This document shows positions 63,306-64,000 of a stretch of 64,000 nucleotides of DNA, in pieces. The position numbers were made by a program, and so were the translations under genes. How positions within the stretch are numbered: position 1 is the stretch's first letter; each line of letters begins with the position of its first letter. The DNA is from Sulfitobacter sediminilitoris (GTDB lineage Bacteria > Pseudomonadota > Alphaproteobacteria > Rhodobacterales > Rhodobacteraceae), in assembly GCF_010667575.1 (NCBI RefSeq), contig NZ_JAABNT010000016.1, positions 1-64,000 of the forward strand, in the 5' to 3' direction. Under the pieces are notes generated by a model. That model had not been told where the DNA came from. It searched no databases and saw nothing but the letters and a program-made list of their open reading frames with translations.

Positions 63306-64000
63306 ATGTCTGATCCGTTTGAGAATGTCGATGCCGCCTCTCCCCAAATGATCGACATCATCGCGACCGCATTGGAAACCAGGGCGGAAGACGCCGATAT
63401 GCTACCGGTGGTCGATGAATATCTTGGTCTGTTGAATGTTCCCGAAGGTGGTCGCATCATCGATATTGGGTCAGGTACCGGCGGCATAACCCGGCGGATC
63501 GCGGATCGATTTCCTGCAGCATCGGTTACGGGCTTGGAGCCATCAGCCGCATTGACCCAAAAGGCCATGGAACTCGCAGGAGAGAGGCCCAACCTGACCT
63601 TTTCTATAGGGGATGGGGCGGCTCTCGATCTTGAAGATGCTTCTGCCGATATAGCCATCCTGCACACTGTCTTGTCTCACGTTACAAATCCCGAACCCCT
63701 AATCGCAGAAGCTGTGCGTATCCTTCGTCCAGGTGGCACTTTGGTAATTTGCGACGCTGATTTCTCCAAAGCCATGATGGGGGTTGTGCCGGGCGATCCT
63801 CTCGGGAGTTGCTCAGAAGCTTTCGTCGCAGGATCGGTGACGGATCCATGGCTTGCCGGAAAGCTAAAGCCGTTGGTTGGCGAGGCCGGCTTGTCGGTCA
63901 GCCATTTCAGCGTTCTAAACCGGGTGGTCACTTCTGGCATGGGTGCCTTGGCTTGGGTTCGGATGTCCGGGGCACGCTTGGTCGCAGATGGCGTGATCGG
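63306..64000 (+). CDS. class I SAM-dependent methyltransferase, partial (runs off the right edge)
   Basis: A frame of at least 231 residues from ATG 63306, with AGGAAAGAG as ribosome binding site. It has motif I RIIDIGSGTGGITRRIADRF (about residues 50-69), TGLEPSAALTQKAMELA as motif II, and LDLEDASADIAILHTVLSHVTNPEPLIAEAVRILRPGGTLVICDADF, the standard methyltransferase core. The C-terminal domain continues beyond the window. The substrate is unknown. It begins just right of the att-like region, so it may belong to either an integrated element or the host flank. Confidence 0.88.
   Translation, partial: MSDPFENVDAASPQMIDIIATALETRAEDADMLPVVDEYLGLLNVPEGGRIIDIGSGTGGITRRIADRFPAASVTGLEPSAALTQKAMELAGERPNLTFSIGDGAALDLEDASADIAILHTVLSHVTNPEPLIAEAVRILRPGGTLVICDADFSKAMMGVVPGDPLGSCSEAFVAGSVTDPWLAGKLKPLVGEAGLSVSHFSVLNRVVTSGMGALAWVRMSGARLVADGVI

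Overview
The window looks like chromosomal DNA of a marine Rhodobacterales bacterium of the Roseobacter group. The gene families, the GC-rich codon use and several typical neighbour sets support this: rpmG beside rnpB, gatCA without gatB, an XpaC/TelA/DUF2927/SPFH/zinc-ribbon cluster, and a BciA-type 8-vinyl reductase. Two kinds of DNA are present. From about 0.4 to 41 kb it is mostly a compact, high-GC core; from about 41 to 48 kb and 59 to 64 kb it is lower-GC accessory DNA with repeats, IS fragments and gene remnants.

Layout. 0-0.4 kb: end of an IS5-family element cutting a small lipoprotein gene. 0.6-4.6 kb: rpmG, the RNase P RNA, a peptidoglycan amidase, a lipoprotein and gatCA. 4.9-9.2 kb: an orphan GAF histidine kinase, an UPF0173 hydrolase, an NAD(P)-binding protein, tadA and a rluB-type pseudouridine synthase. 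9.3-16.7 kb: a small membrane protein, XpaC-like, TelA, DUF2927, SPFH-GYF, cytochrome b561, zinc ribbon, nitroreductase and dtd. 16.9-24.9 kb: a type I secretion operon (HlyD, ABC, TolC) with its likely substrate, a BapA-like Ig-repeat adhesin split by a frameshift. 25.2-37.0 kb: a CocE/NonD hydrolase, a complete oligopeptide-type ABC importer, a BciA-like reductase, a phosphodiesterase, an HSL-type hydrolase and an acyl-CoA synthetase. 37.2-41.3 kb: a BON-LysM gene carrying an amber codon, an ABC exporter, tRNA-Gly, an SDR protein and a SEC-C protein.

41.3-48 kb is a rearranged accessory patch. A direct repeat of about 131 bp flanks a two-gene unit, a peptidoglycan-binding zincin with an exported partner. 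One repeat copy is filled by a 222-bp MITE with perfect 19-bp inverted repeats, while the other copy preserves the empty site. Next come a GNAT protein, a sulfotransferase and a frameshifted IS1182-type transposase.

48.1-59.1 kb is the most striking part: one 3227-residue hybrid histidine kinase with 15 tandem GAF domains, two receiver domains, an overlapping HPt gene and an overlapping receiver-class III nucleotide cyclase gene. Together they read as a complete phosphorelay ending in cyclic-nucleotide output.

59.3-64 kb holds a 2H phosphoesterase, a GNAT protein, two methyltransferases and an NAD(P)H oxidoreductase. It also holds a 45-nt 3' fragment of tRNA-Phe next to five direct copies of CTAGCACAGT, which looks like an integrative-element attachment site.
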